The notes: generated by a model not told the origin, from the sequence alone. A stretch of DNA of 64,000 nt from Sipunculus nudus (GCA_026874595.1 CM049306.1:79138142-79202141), one strand, 5' to 3'; counted from the stretch's first letter, positions 25,899 through 40,674 are shown. Made by a program: numbers and translations.

Positions 25899-28800
25899 TA
25901 CAGGAAAGTACGTAGGCCAGTACGATGTACGCCTCTCCAATCACAGTGGACCTGTTGACAGCTCCTGGGCAATATGTAGGACTGGTATATCAGGAGCGGT
26001 TAGCATCAATTACTGCTTGGATCCCAGCATAGCTGTTGCTACAAGTGTTGGTATTTGGAGACGTAACAATTCGAAGACACTACTTGGTCTTTGCAGAGTG
26101 AATGTTTACGGAAATAAAGGTATTAACAACTTCATAGACACGCTAAGATTAAATACCCACATTACAAGATCAACATTAGAACCAACACAAATACCAAAAT
26201 ACATTTAAATTTCACTCTTACCTCGATTTAATCTAATGGTACGTACGTCACTCTAATAAGAAATATAAGACTAATATTCGTGAAACTGGTGTATGTTTAA
26301 TATGATTTAAGTGTGTGAACTCGGTGAATATGGATCCCATTGCCAGTTCAGCTGTGATGGATGTGTAGATAATGACTGCCATGAACTAACGGGACGCTGC
26401 CGAAGAGGCTGTGTCGAAGGGAAAAGTGGGCCTATGTGTAACAAAAGTAATACAAATATAAACTTTTATTTGATTACATATAATAATAGTGTATAGTAAC
26501 TCACAGTATACTTCTGTTCTCTGAAATCCCTGTTATGACATATCCGCTATAAAAGTATATAAGATAAGAATATTTTTTAGCTCAGCTGACTGAAAGTCAT
26601 CTGAGCTATAGCGATCAATCTTTGTCCGTCGTCCGTCTGTCCGTCTGTCCGTCCGTTAACCAGGCAGAAATCGTAACCGCTGAACCTAAAACCTTATAAC
26701 TTAGGATTCTGAGAGGTCCATGAAAATTCTCCTTGGAAACCAGAAATTAGGTCTCTGTTACCCATATCCTTCGAGCTATGGGGCCCCAAAGTACCCCCCA
26801 GAAAAGTCAAAAATGTCATACAAAAACTTCAATATCTCATTAACTACTTGACTGATGGTCATGATTTTTGGCATACATATTGATCATGAGATGTTCCATC
26901 ACTTCCTACAGACTGGTGGCGCCACCTGTATATTTCGATTTTTTACAATTTTTTTTCTCTATTTTTGAGAACTTTAAAAATGTGAACATCTGTTAACATG
27001 GCACAAATCGTAAAGCCTAGACCTAGAATCTTCATTCTTGATACACTGAGAGGTTCCATGAAAAATCTCCTTGGAAACCAGAAATTAGGTCTCTGTTACC
27101 CATATCCTTCGAGCTATGGGGCCCCAAGGTACCCCCCAGAATAGTAAAAAATTTCATACAAAAACTTCAATATCTCAATAACTACAACACTGATGGTCAT
27201 GATTTTTGGCATACATATTGATCATAAGATGTTCCATAAGTTCCTGCAGACTGGTGGCGCCACCTGTATTTTTCGATTTTTTTACAATTTTTTCCTCTAT
27301 TTTTGAGGCGTTTAAAGATGCTGTCATCTGTTAACGTGGCACAAATCGTAACCGCTGGAAATAGAATCTTCATTCTCGACACACTGAGAAACCTATTAAA
27401 AGTCTCCATGGAAACCATAAATTAGATCTCTGTTACCCATATCCTTCGAGCTATGGGGCCCCAAAGTACCCCCCCCCAGAAAAGTAAAAAATTTCATACA
27501 AAAACTTCAATATCTCATTAACTACTTGACTGATGGTCATGATTTTTGGCATACGTATTGATCATGAGATGTTCCATCACTTTCTGCAGACTGGTGGCGC
27601 CACCTGAATTTTTCGATTTTTTACGAATTTAAAAATGTGAACAGCTGTTAACAGTACACAAATCATAAAGACTGGACCTAGAATCTTCATTCTTGACACA
27701 CTGAGAGGTCCATAAAAAGTCTGCATGGAAACCTGAAATAAGGTCTCTGTTACCCATATCCTTTGAGCTATGGGGGGCTCCCAATAACCCCCCAGAATAA
27801 TGGAAAATTTGATAAAAACAAACTGCAACATCTCAATAACTACAACACTAATGGTCATGATTTTTGGCATACATATTGATCAAGAGGTGTTTCATCAGTT
27901 CCTGCAGACTGGTGGTGCCACCTGTATTTTTTCAAATTTTCACAATTTTTTTTCTCTATTTTCGAGACCTTTCAGGATGTAGTTATCTGTCAACAGGGTA
28001 CAAATCGTAAGGACTGGACTTAGAATCTTCATTGTTGACACACAGGGAGACCCATGATAAGTCTCCATGGACACCTGAAATTAGGTCTCTGTTACCCATA
28101 TCCTTTGAGCTATGGCACTCCAAAGTACAGCTCAGAATTATGGAAAATTTGATACAAAAGCTGAAGTATCTGAACAACTAATGCAGAGATCACCATAATT
28201 GTTTTCATGGATATTGATCATGGAGTGTTTCATCAGTTTCTGCAGAATGGTGGCACCACCTGTATTTGTTCGGGTTTTTTTACGATTTTTTTTCTCTATT
28301 TTTGAGACCTTTAAAGTTATGAACATCTGTTAACAGGGCACAAATCATTTAAAACTGGACCTAGAATCTTCATTCTTGACACACAGGGAGACCCATGAAA
28401 AGTCTCCATGGAAACCTGAAATTAGGTCTCTGTTACCCATATTCTTTAAGCTGTATGGCTCCAAATTACCCCCCAGAATAATGGAAAATTTGATACAAAA
28501 ACTGCAGTATCTCAATAACTACAACACTGATGGTCATGATTTTCGGCATACATATTGATCATGACCTGTTCCATCAGTTTCTGCAGACTGGGTGCGCCAC
28601 CTCTATTTTTTTCAAATTTTTACGATTTTTTTTCTCTTTTTTTGATACCTTTAAAGATCGCAAAGATCGCAAATCGCAACAACTGGACCTAGAATCATCA
28701 TTCTTGTCATGCAAGAAGGCCCATGAAAAGTGCCTGTGGAAACTTAAAATTAGGTCTCTGTTACCCATATCCTTCAAGCTATAGGACTCCGAAGTATCCC

Positions 28801-31800
28801 TCAGAATAATGGACAATTTGATACAAAAGCTGAAGTATCTGAACAACTAATGGGGAGATCACCATGATTCTTTGCATGGATATTGATGTTTGTAAGTGTT
28901 TTTATTAGTTTCTGCAGACTGGTGGAGCCACCTGTATTTTTGTGCTCATATCTCGGGAACCGTTTGACCGATCGGGCCAAAATTTTGCATGTGTATAGAT
29001 CTAACATAGCTCTTTATCACACACAAAACTGGTGGCACCACCTGCAACCATTTTTACACAGCGTCTGTCTGTTTGTCTGCCGTGCAATAAAGTCACTCAC
29101 ATCTTGGCAGTGGTTTGACATATCTGCCTAAAATTTTGCAGTTTTATACATCCTGGATAGCTTTCATGATTTTATGACAGGTGGCGCCACCTTTATTCTA
29201 GTTTATGCTGCAGACATCCAAGCTCATATCTCGGGAACCGTTTGAACGATTGGGCCAAAATTTTGCATGTGTATAGATCTCACATAGGTCTTTATCATAC
29301 ACAAAACTGGAGGGGCCACCTGCAACCATTTTTGCACATTTTGCACAGCGTCTGTCTGTTGGTCTGCCGTGGCCTAAAATCACTCATTTCTCTGTAGTGG
29401 TTTGACATAACTGCCTAAAATTTTGCAGGTTTATACATCCTGGATAGCTTTCTTGATTTTATGACAGGTGGCGCCACCTACATTCTAGTTAACGCTGCAC
29501 ATATCCAAGCTAATATCTCAGGAACCATTTGACCGATTAGGCCAAAATTGTGATTGCGTTTAGATCTCACATAGGTCTTTATCATACACAAAACTGCAAC
29601 CATTTTTGCACAGCGTCTGTCTGTTTGTCTGCCGTGGGCTAAAATCACTCATATCCATGTAGTGGTTTGACTTTTCTGCCTCAAATTTTGCATATGTATA
29701 CAACTTGGACAGCTTTCTGGATTTGTGGTAGGTTGCACAACCTACATACACATTTAGGCTGCATACATCCATGCTAATATGCAACATACCTCACTCTGTT
29801 TCCCCTTGCCACTCAATCCATGCCTCACTTCACTCTGATTTTGGCAGATACACGTAGTCACTTGTCGGCTACCCGTATTCTAGTTTTTAAAGTTTACACA
29901 TTTTTTCTCTATTTTTCAGATATATAAATACAGACTAAATCTTGGCCTGTTGGTTAATCTGTTTGATGCATCAGTTTAATGGATATCTACCATTCTGATG
30001 ATAAAATTTCCTTTTGTGAATCTCTTCCCAGTCAGCTGAGCGTCATGACCCATGGGTCACTTGTTTAGTTAATATCTTTGTTAAATTGTGTACTTGTAAG
30101 TGTTACCGAATGTCATATTTGTATCATGATAGTGCGGTATAGCTTTAGTAATTGGATATTTAGTGTTCATTCATCGTGGAATCCCATTATTCATTTTCTA
30201 GGTTTATTTAATTACCTTATTACTGTAGTCCGCATATCAAAGTAATGCTGTCTAATCAATAGTTTGTGCACCAAAATTTTGTTGATTTTATTACATGAAT
30301 AATTTTGAACGTGTAATATTTTTGTATATAAAATAATTTTAAGTAGTTAATTACATTAATGCTAGCGAAGCCTTATGTATCTTAGACTGTACGTCTAGAG
30401 ATGGCAGTTGTGGTGGTGCCCCCTGTTTGGAAAACTGTCGTGGAGCCTGTCATTCTAAGGATAACTGTACTGAATGCAGAGATGGTTACCACGGAAATAA
30501 ATGTCAACACAAATGTCATGCCAACTGTTTCCGCAAATGTCAACAGAGTGATGGAGCATGTTACAACTGCACAATGAACTTTTATGGAGCAAAGTGCAAC
30601 GTTAGCTGTCCCAAAAACTGTGTAGCAGGCTGCAGCAAATATAACGGTCACTGTTCTGAGTGTAAAGAAAATTTTCATGGACCAATATGTACAGGTACAA
30701 AGTAAAGTCTTTTGGATGTGCAACTTTATAAAATATTAAATGAACACATCTATGTTAGTTTAGTGATGTACATAACTTTAATATGACCATTTTCGGTTTC
30801 CGAAGAAGCGTACTTTCAAGAAGCATTTTCATAATTCTTTTCAAGCAATCAAATTGTCACTACATGTTCCGCCGATAACATACAAGCTTACGAAAGATCT
30901 CAGTTATTTTTATAATTAGACATTTTCTTGTCAGATTTATTCATAGGAAATATAGATTACTAGGGGTCCTTTCCTATATTTTCGTTCAGATTGTATTCCT
31001 CGAATGTATGGTGGCCTTTGTGACCAGCCTTGCCCAAAACATTGCAAAGACAAGTGTGACAAAACGATTGGAAGGTGTTTCGATTGTAAGCCAGGTTTCC
31101 ATGGTGACATGTGCAACAAAACATGTGGCAAAGGTTGTGATGGTAATGGTTCTTGTAATCAGGAGGACGGTACCTGTAGCTGTATAGCTGGTTATAAACC
31201 GACCTTATGCACAGGTAATAGAAAATGAAAACTCAACATAAGTATGAAAAAAAATATACATTTAATAAGGGAGAACAAGAATAAAACTTCATACTTTTGT
31301 TTAAAAACTATGCAAAAGTTAAAGAAGGCATTTTTGTTATTAAACCCCAAAATCCCTCCCCTTGACTTGTGGTTGTGTAAGAAAACTAGTGCGAACTTTT
31401 GTGTATTGATGAGAATTTTCTCCGTCAGCAGTTTACTCGCCAGAACGTACCAACAAAAATGTCCCCTTAATGTACCTATTATCGCACACTTCCGCCACAC
31501 TGTCGTGCCATTTCCTTCATCCTTGCGGTCTCGTTTTCATATTTTCATCTGAGAAAAGAAGAACGAGAGGGGCAAGTACATGTAATACAGAAAAGCTCAC
31601 ACTAGTTTACTAACAAAACCACAAATCACGGGGAGGGATTTGGAGGTTTTATAACGAAAACCCGAACGTAAGCGTTTTCTGTACTAATGTAGAATGACAG
31701 AAAACCCATAGGGAGGGGAGATACAACCTTTAAAGGTTGAACATGATCTTTCGGAGTAGTGTATAGAGGAGACTTTGCAGGAGCCGATGGAAGCGTCGAA

Positions 31801-34800
31801 GCGGTCGAGGAAGTGGTAGGGAAGGTTGAATGAGGTGAGAAGAGAACCTCCTCACTAGCCGCAACTACAGGCCCCATAGAGGAGAGGCCGGAGTATTGTA
31901 GACACACATCACGAAGCTAATAGGTCTTAAAAGTACAAGAAGATGCCTCACTTGATCAAATGAGAAACAGAGACACCCGACAGGTGTACGAAAGTAGCGG
32001 CGATGGCTCGCGAAACTTTATGCGCCTTAACATGGAATGAAGGAAGGACTTCCTTGGGGAAATGTTCGTGAGCAAGTTTGTGTCTTGTATTCATTTACTG
32101 ATAGTAATGAGACGAATTTATTTTGATGAGGCAACCTATTTGGACGAAATTAAAAATTTCTTCCGCCCCCCCCCCCCACCCCCAATTGAAATAGTGGCCT
32201 TGTGATAATATCGCAGGACACGAACAGGACAGGTCGTGACATCAAAACGGTGCTTTCATTCAGGAAGTGCCGGAATATGCCACGGAACATCAGGTTCATC
32301 GAAATCCTGATTTTTACGAAAAATGAATCAGGTGTAAAAGAAGCGTGGTGGACGAACCGGCCGCGACACTTCGCAATGAGAGGAGCGGATCCACGAAGAT
32401 TTCAACGTGGATGCGGCGGAGCAAGACGTTCAAGGTCAGGGGAGACATCGATCGAACGCAGGTGTGAAGGTCGGCGGCAGCAACTCAGCAGTATCTGGAC
32501 CTGAGAGGAATGTACGTACGTAGACTGGTAAGCTAAGCTGCGTGTCCACTTAAGCTGCGTGTCCACTAATGCGGTATGGATACGGATGAGGATGCTGACG
32601 CGTTTTAAATCGCGCATAAGGAATAAAGAAGGCGTGTGTCCACTTAGCGGTGCTGAGTGCGTACGGCATGTGGAAACGGAGACTTTTTTGTTAAAACCGG
32701 ACAACGTAGCCGCGGTTACGGAAATACATACGGAAACGCATGCGGAGAAATGCCATTTTGTAGAGGGGAAAGAGAGTGAAAGACCTAAAAACGCACTGAC
32801 AAACGTATCTAATGGATACACACAAAACAAATCCGCATACATATCCGCACCGCACACTCACCGCATCCGCACAAGTGGACAAGCGGTTTTATGCGGTACG
32901 GATACGGACTCGGATGCGATTTAAATCGCGCATATGGAATAAAGAAGGAGTTTGCCCACTTATGCGGTGCGGAGTGCGTGCGGCGTGCGGAAACGGATAC
33001 GTTTTTTGAAAACCGGACCATGTAGCCGCGGGTACGAAAACGCTTGTGGAAACGTGCCAAAAACGTTTTCGAAAAACCATATTCGTTTCCGCACGCCGCA
33101 CCCACTACACAAGTGGACACACTCCTTCATTATTTCATATGCGCGATTTAAAACGTATCTGCATCCGTACCTCATAAGTGGACACGCAGCTTAAGACCTT
33201 CAACAGAAAGGAACAAACGTGGAGAAACGAGAGATCAGTTGCTAGGCAACAGAGAATATGTAAGAATTAAGCACATCAAATACTGACGAAAAAAAGAACT
33301 CGGTTGCTGGACGTCAGATAAGGACGTTGTCTAAGGCCATAACCTAGATGACCACAGCGAGAAGAAGCCGTTCTGTCCCGTGTCGAGGAAAGAATAGCCT
33401 GAGAAGTGACGTAAAATAAGGTTTTATGTAAAAAACAGAATAAGGAGAAGGGAGTGAGGGTGATCCTAAGACAAGGAACCCAGGCTAACCGTGATAAGTA
33501 TAGCTGACGGAGAAAATTCTCATTAATACACAAAACGCTCACATTCTGGTTTACGTAATAAAACATGTCTACTCTAGGTGTTGATGTTGGCGGAATGGGT
33601 CGCTGTATTGTTGTATTACTGTATTTTTGCATTGTTCCACTGACCAAATTAAATAGATTTTGCATAAAGAAAAAAATAGACAATGTAACCGCAGATTTTG
33701 TTACTCTCTGTTTTGCAACCAAAATAACGTTATAAATGTATCCTAGACTGTGCAGAAGAGAGGTATGGACCAACATGTAACAATATCTGCTCACATAATT
33801 GTTCGGCTGGCTGTGATAAGGACAGTGGGGAATGCCTGGCCTGTCCACGTGATAGATACGGGGAGAACTGCGACAAAATATGTTGGCCTGGTTGTGAGAA
33901 AAGCAGTTGTTTAAATGATAATACCTGCAAATGTAAAGAACACTTACAAGGAGATAGATGCGAAGGTACCTCACATTTTACATGTTTACGTTAACTTTCG
34001 TTAACTTATATACCCTGTTTAATATTTAAATAAGGGCGACCTTTTTTGCAAGAAAACTGGCAGTATGTTGATACTTTATATAAAAATGGATACCTTTTGA
34101 AAGGATAAAAATACCAAAGAATCAGATACATTAATTGTATAATATTTCGATAACATTTGTAATATAAAATTGTATTGAATAGGTATGAAATATCATAATC
34201 CCTTTTATATTCACTAGAATAACTTTAACTAATGACTTAAATAACTTTCAAATGAATAAAAACAAACCAACATGTACATATACACATATTATATATGTAT
34301 TTCAGTGCAAGGTTTGACGGGAAAACAAGCTAATACGGCTGTTCTGGTGGCTGTCCCAGTCATATGCGTTATCATCATATCTGTGTTGGCGGTATTGCTT
34401 ATTGTATGGTTCAGGTCAGCAATAATGCCTTAACACTACTCAGTGTTATCATATGTTTACACAAAATAGTATACTGAGCTGAATTCCTGCCCAATATGGT
34501 CTACAAATACAAAATAAATGTTAAAAATGTATGTGAAAAGCGCTAATAAAATATTTATAAAAAAACAGAACATTTTCTATTGTTAGTCCAGTGTGGTCAC
34601 ATGAAGTCAAAGTTATGAATAGTTTGTTGATTTCTCTCAGGAGAGGAAGACCAAGGTTCTGGAAGAAAGGGGATCCAGGAAATCCATTCCTCGGTAGGTC
34701 AAATACCTGGTGAATGTACTAACTGAAGTTCATGACGGTTTTCTAGACGGTCACAATAAACTAAACTGTCTGTCAACATTACGTTCTTTTACTATATCTA

Positions 34801-37800
34801 TTTTAACAAATAACGCAATGCCATAGAACCAGTGCAAAACTCGACTCAATATTGTGATTTATTATAAGAATCTTTGGAATATAAATCAATTGGACTAAGT
34901 TGTATTGTAGAAAAGTTTCTTTTAATTTAATATACTGGACACACTTACAATGGAGAAGCAGACGTACTCTCTCTCTGTTATATGCTTTTATTGCATTTCT
35001 GTGTATCTAGAAAATCATATGAATGCTGCTTTTGAGGTAAACGGAGATACTGTGGATGCAATTCCATCTTACCAAAATCTTTCATCCTGCATCGCTGTTG
35101 CCGCCTTTCCAAAACATGTCGAAGCTCTGACAAAGACAATGTACGGATTTGATCAAGATTTCAAGGTGAGTATACGTCATTTTATTGTAATTCAAAGAAA
35201 ACATACAAAAACTATAGAAGTAGTCAGAACGTCATGCACATATTCACAATGATATATGCACTTTCATTTTGCAATATATGTGGTTTGCAGCATGTATCAT
35301 ATGAAATAAAATATATAAGGTATTCAATAAATTAAACCGTCCGTTTAACGTTTTGTTCGGAAGGATATTCCTGCAAATCCAATACATTCTTGGGATGTTG
35401 GAGTACTACCCAAGAATTTCCGAAAGAACAGGTTCACAAATGTCATTGCATGTGAGTACATTTCAGTCCGTCCTATCATGGGGGCTCATTCTTTTTTTTA
35501 TATTTCCTAATATGTTCCGTTAAACGTCAACGGGTCAGGTCCTTTTAAAAATATGGGGGGGGGGGGTTTGGTATTTAATCTAAAAGAAAATCATTAAATT
35601 TTTTTTTCGGAGAGTCACACTTGACAAAAATGCTTACCTCTCGGCAAGGTAACTTTATAATATAATGTAAATACCCTTCAGCTTTAACTATCTGTTTTTT
35701 TATAACCATAGAATGTTATCATGTTGAGATGCACAAGTGAAATCACAGACATAGCAATCTCTTTTTTTTTACTCTTCAGATGATCACAGCAGGGTAAAGC
35801 TGGCCACAAATGGTGACGATGACTATGTGAATGCCAGTTATATGAATGTGAGGCCACCATTATGATATTATTCAAGTATTAATATAAACTCTCATATATA
35901 GATGTATATGTAAATATAAGATGACCATGCATATTGTATACTTTGATTTCCTTCAGCGATCCCGCTTAACGTATATTATGCTCATATGCATTTGGTCAAA
36001 CAAGAAAATATACAACCATATTCTTCTCTGTTATAGGAGCAATCTAATTTTCTAATGATATCGTTTAAAATGCGGATAGGCTATAAACTGACCTTGTTAT
36101 TTACTTCATGAATAATACTATATATTTTTAATACTTTTTCAGACACCCGAAGCCCCAAAAAAGTTTATTGCAGCACAAGGTGTGTACAACATATTCATTT
36201 AATTTGCTTGTATGACTACCGAATCTTTTGCGATGTTTCTCTCAGACATTCGGCTTAAGGTGTAGGGTATGGAGTTCAGGGAGAGATATGCCAATTAACT
36301 ACAAATATTTGTTTCTTAGATGTAAATAGTATTATATAGATCCGACATGCATACAATATTGTTCATGGTATCTATATCAGGTATATTCTTATTTCTTCTG
36401 TTCATATATATTTTATTTGCTTTATCGTTTGACACAATCCATTCCAGAGTCACTTTGCTGACTTAAAAAATATCCGATATCACTACCAAATGAATCGATA
36501 TATTTATATATTAGGATGTGAACACGGTGTTAAACACATCTGCATTCCTGAAAGCAGATGCGATATATTTTTTCTGTTTGTTTTCAGGGCCCAAACCTGA
36601 ATCTGTTGATGACTTTGTGTTGATGCTGTTTGAACAGGGAGTCCCCCTTGTTGTCATGGTAACAAATCTAAAAGAGAACAAAAAGGTAATTATTGTAGTA
36701 TCCAAAGTGGATATCTTATCTTTATAGTACAATGATTATTGCCTGATGGAAGTTTTTGTAGAGAAGATATATGTGTAATTGCTGATATTTGTAAGAACTG
36801 ATTATCTGAAAGTCATGTACATCTACGCTTACCTTCTTTAGTCAAAATGCGAGAGGTATTGGCCGACCGACGAGGGCGAGGAAGAAATATTTGGGGAGGT
36901 TAATGTTAAGATGACATCAGAGACTAAGATGCCACATTACATCAGTCGTCAGCTGATCCTGGAGAAGGTATCATCCATTGAAGTTTACATGAAAAGACCC
37001 GGCCACATATTAGGGCATTTGTTTAGTTGTATATAAGGCCATGTCTAACATTATGTTTCACACAAGTTGCAACATGTTCCCCAAACAACCCAGTTTCTGT
37101 CTTAGTGACTTCACAGTGGCCCTTTTTCTTGAGTCTAATTTTAACTGCTCTCAGCGTCTCCTTCAATCCTGTAATCCTATTGGATAACGCCCAACAAATG
37201 TAACCTGATACCGTGTAACATATCACATGAAAATAGAACGTTCTTTTTCTTGAAACATTTTACTGAAGACTGGAAACATATGACATTTACCCGCACGTAT
37301 ATGCAACATTACATGTTCCACAACCTGTTATGCGACACATTCCCTAGTGTGGGATTTTTTTTTATATTAAGAAGTTTTCATTACGTAGTTATTTTGAAAT
37401 CAGATTTTGGACGTCATATAAAAACCAATATCTTAATCAAAGGCTAAATACCATGACTATAATCAATGTAGGATTATGAGTGTAGTTGCACATTTGTAAA
37501 AATATTTAAGAAAGCGGTGTAAAAGTATATACCACAAAGAGTTTTAAATCTTATACAGGATGAAAAGACCCATGAACTGACCCAGCTTCAATACATCTCT
37601 TGGCCCGACCATGGAGTCCCAACAAATGCCGCTTCTTTCTTGAACTTCCACGAAGAGGCTGCTAAACTGTACGCCTTCGACAAAGGTCCAACAGTGGTGC
37701 ATTGCAGGTAGCTATACAGCGCACCTAGGTTGATAATAAAATTCAGTGATTAGACACCGAAAATACTTGGTATACCAAAAAACAGTTAGAGTTATCCGCG

Positions 37801-40674
37801 CGAAACTTACTGGAGACAATGATTTATTACAAGAAGTCCAGTAGGCAAATCGACATTGATTAAATAATAAATCAATATTTATCATCATTATTGAAACAAT
37901 ATTAGAAAGGCAATGTATTTAAAAATTGCTTCAACCTTGAATCATCAACATTGAGAGAATTATTTCAAATCAATAATGATTCAATATTGACAACTTGTCA
38001 AAATTTAAGACTGAATTACTAGTGAAAATTCAACATTGATTCAATGTTGAAACCTAGTTGATCATCAACATTGAATCATCAATGTCAAATCAGCATTGAT
38101 TTAATTTTGAAAATGAGTTGAAAACAGCTTTGCATCATTTCAATTTGTTTTCAATATTGAAACGTTGAGTGCCTACTGGGAGGTGCATTAATTTAAAATC
38201 AAGCAGAATCGTAACCCTGCCTCGATTTGATGGTAACCTTCTTCATTAATCATTTTGTGCCACAAAAAGTCCATCCTGTGTGCAGAACTCGTATGACTAA
38301 ACCCATTGAGCAATACAGACAAAAGAAAATAATGGGAGTTTACTCAGAAGAAACCTGCTAGGTGTTTCATTTTTAAACGTAGAATATTACCTATAAGCTT
38401 TCTTTTATTGCTTCTGTCTTCCAGTGCCGGGGTCGGTCGAACCGGTACGTTTCTGGCGATGGACTATCTTTTACAACAAGCTGACGAAGAAGGGAAGATC
38501 GACATTCCTAAGTACATAAACGAAATGAGAGACAAGCGTGTCTTAATGGTGCAAAGTCTGGTCAGTGTTTCTGTCATGTTTAATATCACATAACAAATAC
38601 CTGACTGGAAATGAAAAGCAGAATGGAGATATTAGAATAACAAAAATTTCAAAATTTTGCTCCCTTTTTAATTCCAAACACGCACATTTTCAGATTCGTT
38701 ATCCTTACTAGCTACCTATCAATTACTTGCAAAAGGGATTAATTTTGATTCAGAAGTTACCATTCCGAAAACCATGTACTTTCCCCAAGAATGTTTTGTC
38801 TATCTCGCTTAAAAGAACGCAGCTCATACAGTATGCCTGAATATATTTATATGAACCTCATAAAAATGTCTCACTTTAACTTAACACTTAAACTTAAAAC
38901 TTAAAAAAACGAGAATGTACCACTTATTTACCTTTGCTTTTCTTTTACTGATTTAAAAGCTACAAAGGTAATTACATCTTGACGAACGTAAATGAATTCG
39001 GAGATACCTAATGAAGCATTGAAGATTTATTTGATTTATTGAAGGTGCAAAAATTCTTATTGTTATCCATGGTTACATATGAACCAATGTTTTGCTATAT
39101 TACATTTATCTTGATGCTTTGCGTGATTTATTTAAAAGAGTCAGTATGTATTCATCCACGAGTGTTTACTGGAGGCTCTGCACTGCGGCAAAACGGTGTA
39201 TCCAGTGGACACTTTCAATGCAGAAGAGCTCTTGTCCTCACAGGACCTGGCCACCCAGTATGAGGTATATACATAGATGTCTGTTTGTTTGCTTTTTTCA
39301 AATCAGGTAATGGTCAAGGTCATAATTAAAGACTGGTAGGAGGTTGATATATCATTGTTGTATTTTTTTCCTTACTCTACAACTCGCTTGATATCGGATT
39401 TTTTTAAAACGGGTAAACACATTTACTATGGTTTTGATTCAGTAGGTTGATGTGAAATTTTATATAAATAGGAAAATGTCTGTGCAACGGCAATTCTTTG
39501 ACAACGCCAAACAGCTGGAACCCCCCCCCCCCCCCCCTATTTTCCTGATTCCTACAAGGACCGAGGATGCATGAAGAGTATTGACAACATTGCAATATCC
39601 ATCATATTTCAAACTGATTCTTAAATTTATTTGATCATTGTAGCATTTTCATCTTCTTCTCCCACCGTTATCTATTTGTGAAAGAGTAATGTGACACTGG
39701 ACATCAAGGAAAACGTTAACGTTAATAAATATTTTAGCTCTGGGATCAGTATTTCGTTAGACCCATGATGGCTTTATTTACATATTTGACAGTAGCAAAT
39801 ATTTCAACTAAATCTACCTGTAAAAGCACGTGTGATATCAGTAAGATAACATTTTAGATGCTGGATATCATGAAAATACCGGTGTGGCCCAATGACGTTG
39901 AAAACGGATCAATATTGAACAAGCATAAAGACCGCGAAGGAACACCAGTTCCAAGAGACAGTCGGCGTCCAGACTTGGTCACTGTGGTCAAAGGGCATGA
40001 CGAATACATCAACGCAGTACTTGTTCAGGTAACCAGTATTATTTAAACCAGTCAAGAACTGCATCCTGAGAACCTAGCAGGAAGAAAGTTATTTTGCATT
40101 TCATCACTGAGAACAAATTTATGAGTCTCCGGATGTGACTGTGAATACTGTGGTTGGCGTCAACTTCGCGGGGTTCAAAGATCACGATCTTTACAGTTTC
40201 ATTGTTTCGTGAGGGTTTCATTTTCGCGATCTCGCAATATGAACAAAAACTACAAATAAATAATTGTTATAGGAATTAATTGCATAACATAATGCGCGCG
40301 TAACATCTTAATAATTGAAAGTCGAAATAATTGTTCATTAATGACATTTACTTTTCGCATTGCCTTACAAGTTGAACATCTTGTTTACAGTTGTTTTATT
40401 TTCGCAATAGTTCCCTTAATAATTCGTAAATATCGAGATTTTGTAAACCTTCGAAAACAGAGGCAACTACAGTATATAGTTCAACACCATCCACCCCTCC
40501 TGATCACTTCTAATCCCCTGACATCACGAATGTAGTACCATTGAAACTGTCGTCACGAATGCAGGATTATATTTTTAGTGCCTGTTTTGTTTTTTTTTTT
40601 TTTTTGTTTTGTTTTGTTTTGTTTTTTTATTTTGGTCTGCATCGAACAATAAGAGACCAACAGTAAAATAACAT

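Larger units (their letters stand above)
26579..30063 (+). mobile_element. 3.5-kb tandem-repeat-bearing element filling intron 15
   Basis: It starts with a hairpin-capable stretch (AGCTCAG ... CTGAGCT, 26579-26607) and a CCGT-rich run (26626-26656). It ends with CAGTCAGCTGAGC (30029-30041), the exact inverse of GCTCAGCTGACTG at 26580-26592, plus a hairpin GACCCATGGGTC (30047-30058) and CACTTG. Inside are seven ~335-bp units (26751-28800) and three ~285-bp units (28950-29720). Similar CCGT-headed repeats are common in bivalves. Its superfamily is unresolved: the terminal hairpin recalls Helitrons but the end is CTTG rather than CTRR. No coding capacity is seen. Confidence 0.7.

Noticed and set aside
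26690..29790. Many 60-100 codon frames on both strands
   Set aside because: They recur with the ~335-bp and ~285-bp tandem units and carry no domain; they are repeat artefacts.
30382..30723. Minus-strand frame of 113 codons
   Set aside because: It is the antisense shadow of exon 16, with Thr/Val-rich low-information sequence.
32402..33194. Overlapping frames on both strands, up to 151 codons, with similar Cys/Arg-rich peptides
   Set aside because: The similarity between strands comes from the palindromic MITE dimer, not from genes.
33276..33974. Minus-strand frame of 232 codons
   Set aside because: It is antisense to exon 18 and its intron; the plus strand encodes clear EGF-like Cys spacing with proper splice sites, and the minus frame has no motif.
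34950..35252. Separate 100-codon protein
   Set aside because: It is exon 21 read through its flanking introns; the acceptor at 35010 and donor after 35165 fit the PTP model.
39145..39264. Alternative exon 29 start after tcag
   Set aside because: It keeps frame but removes Ser-Gln before YVFIH, including the Q-loop Gln, and breaks family spacing; the AG six bases upstream restores both.
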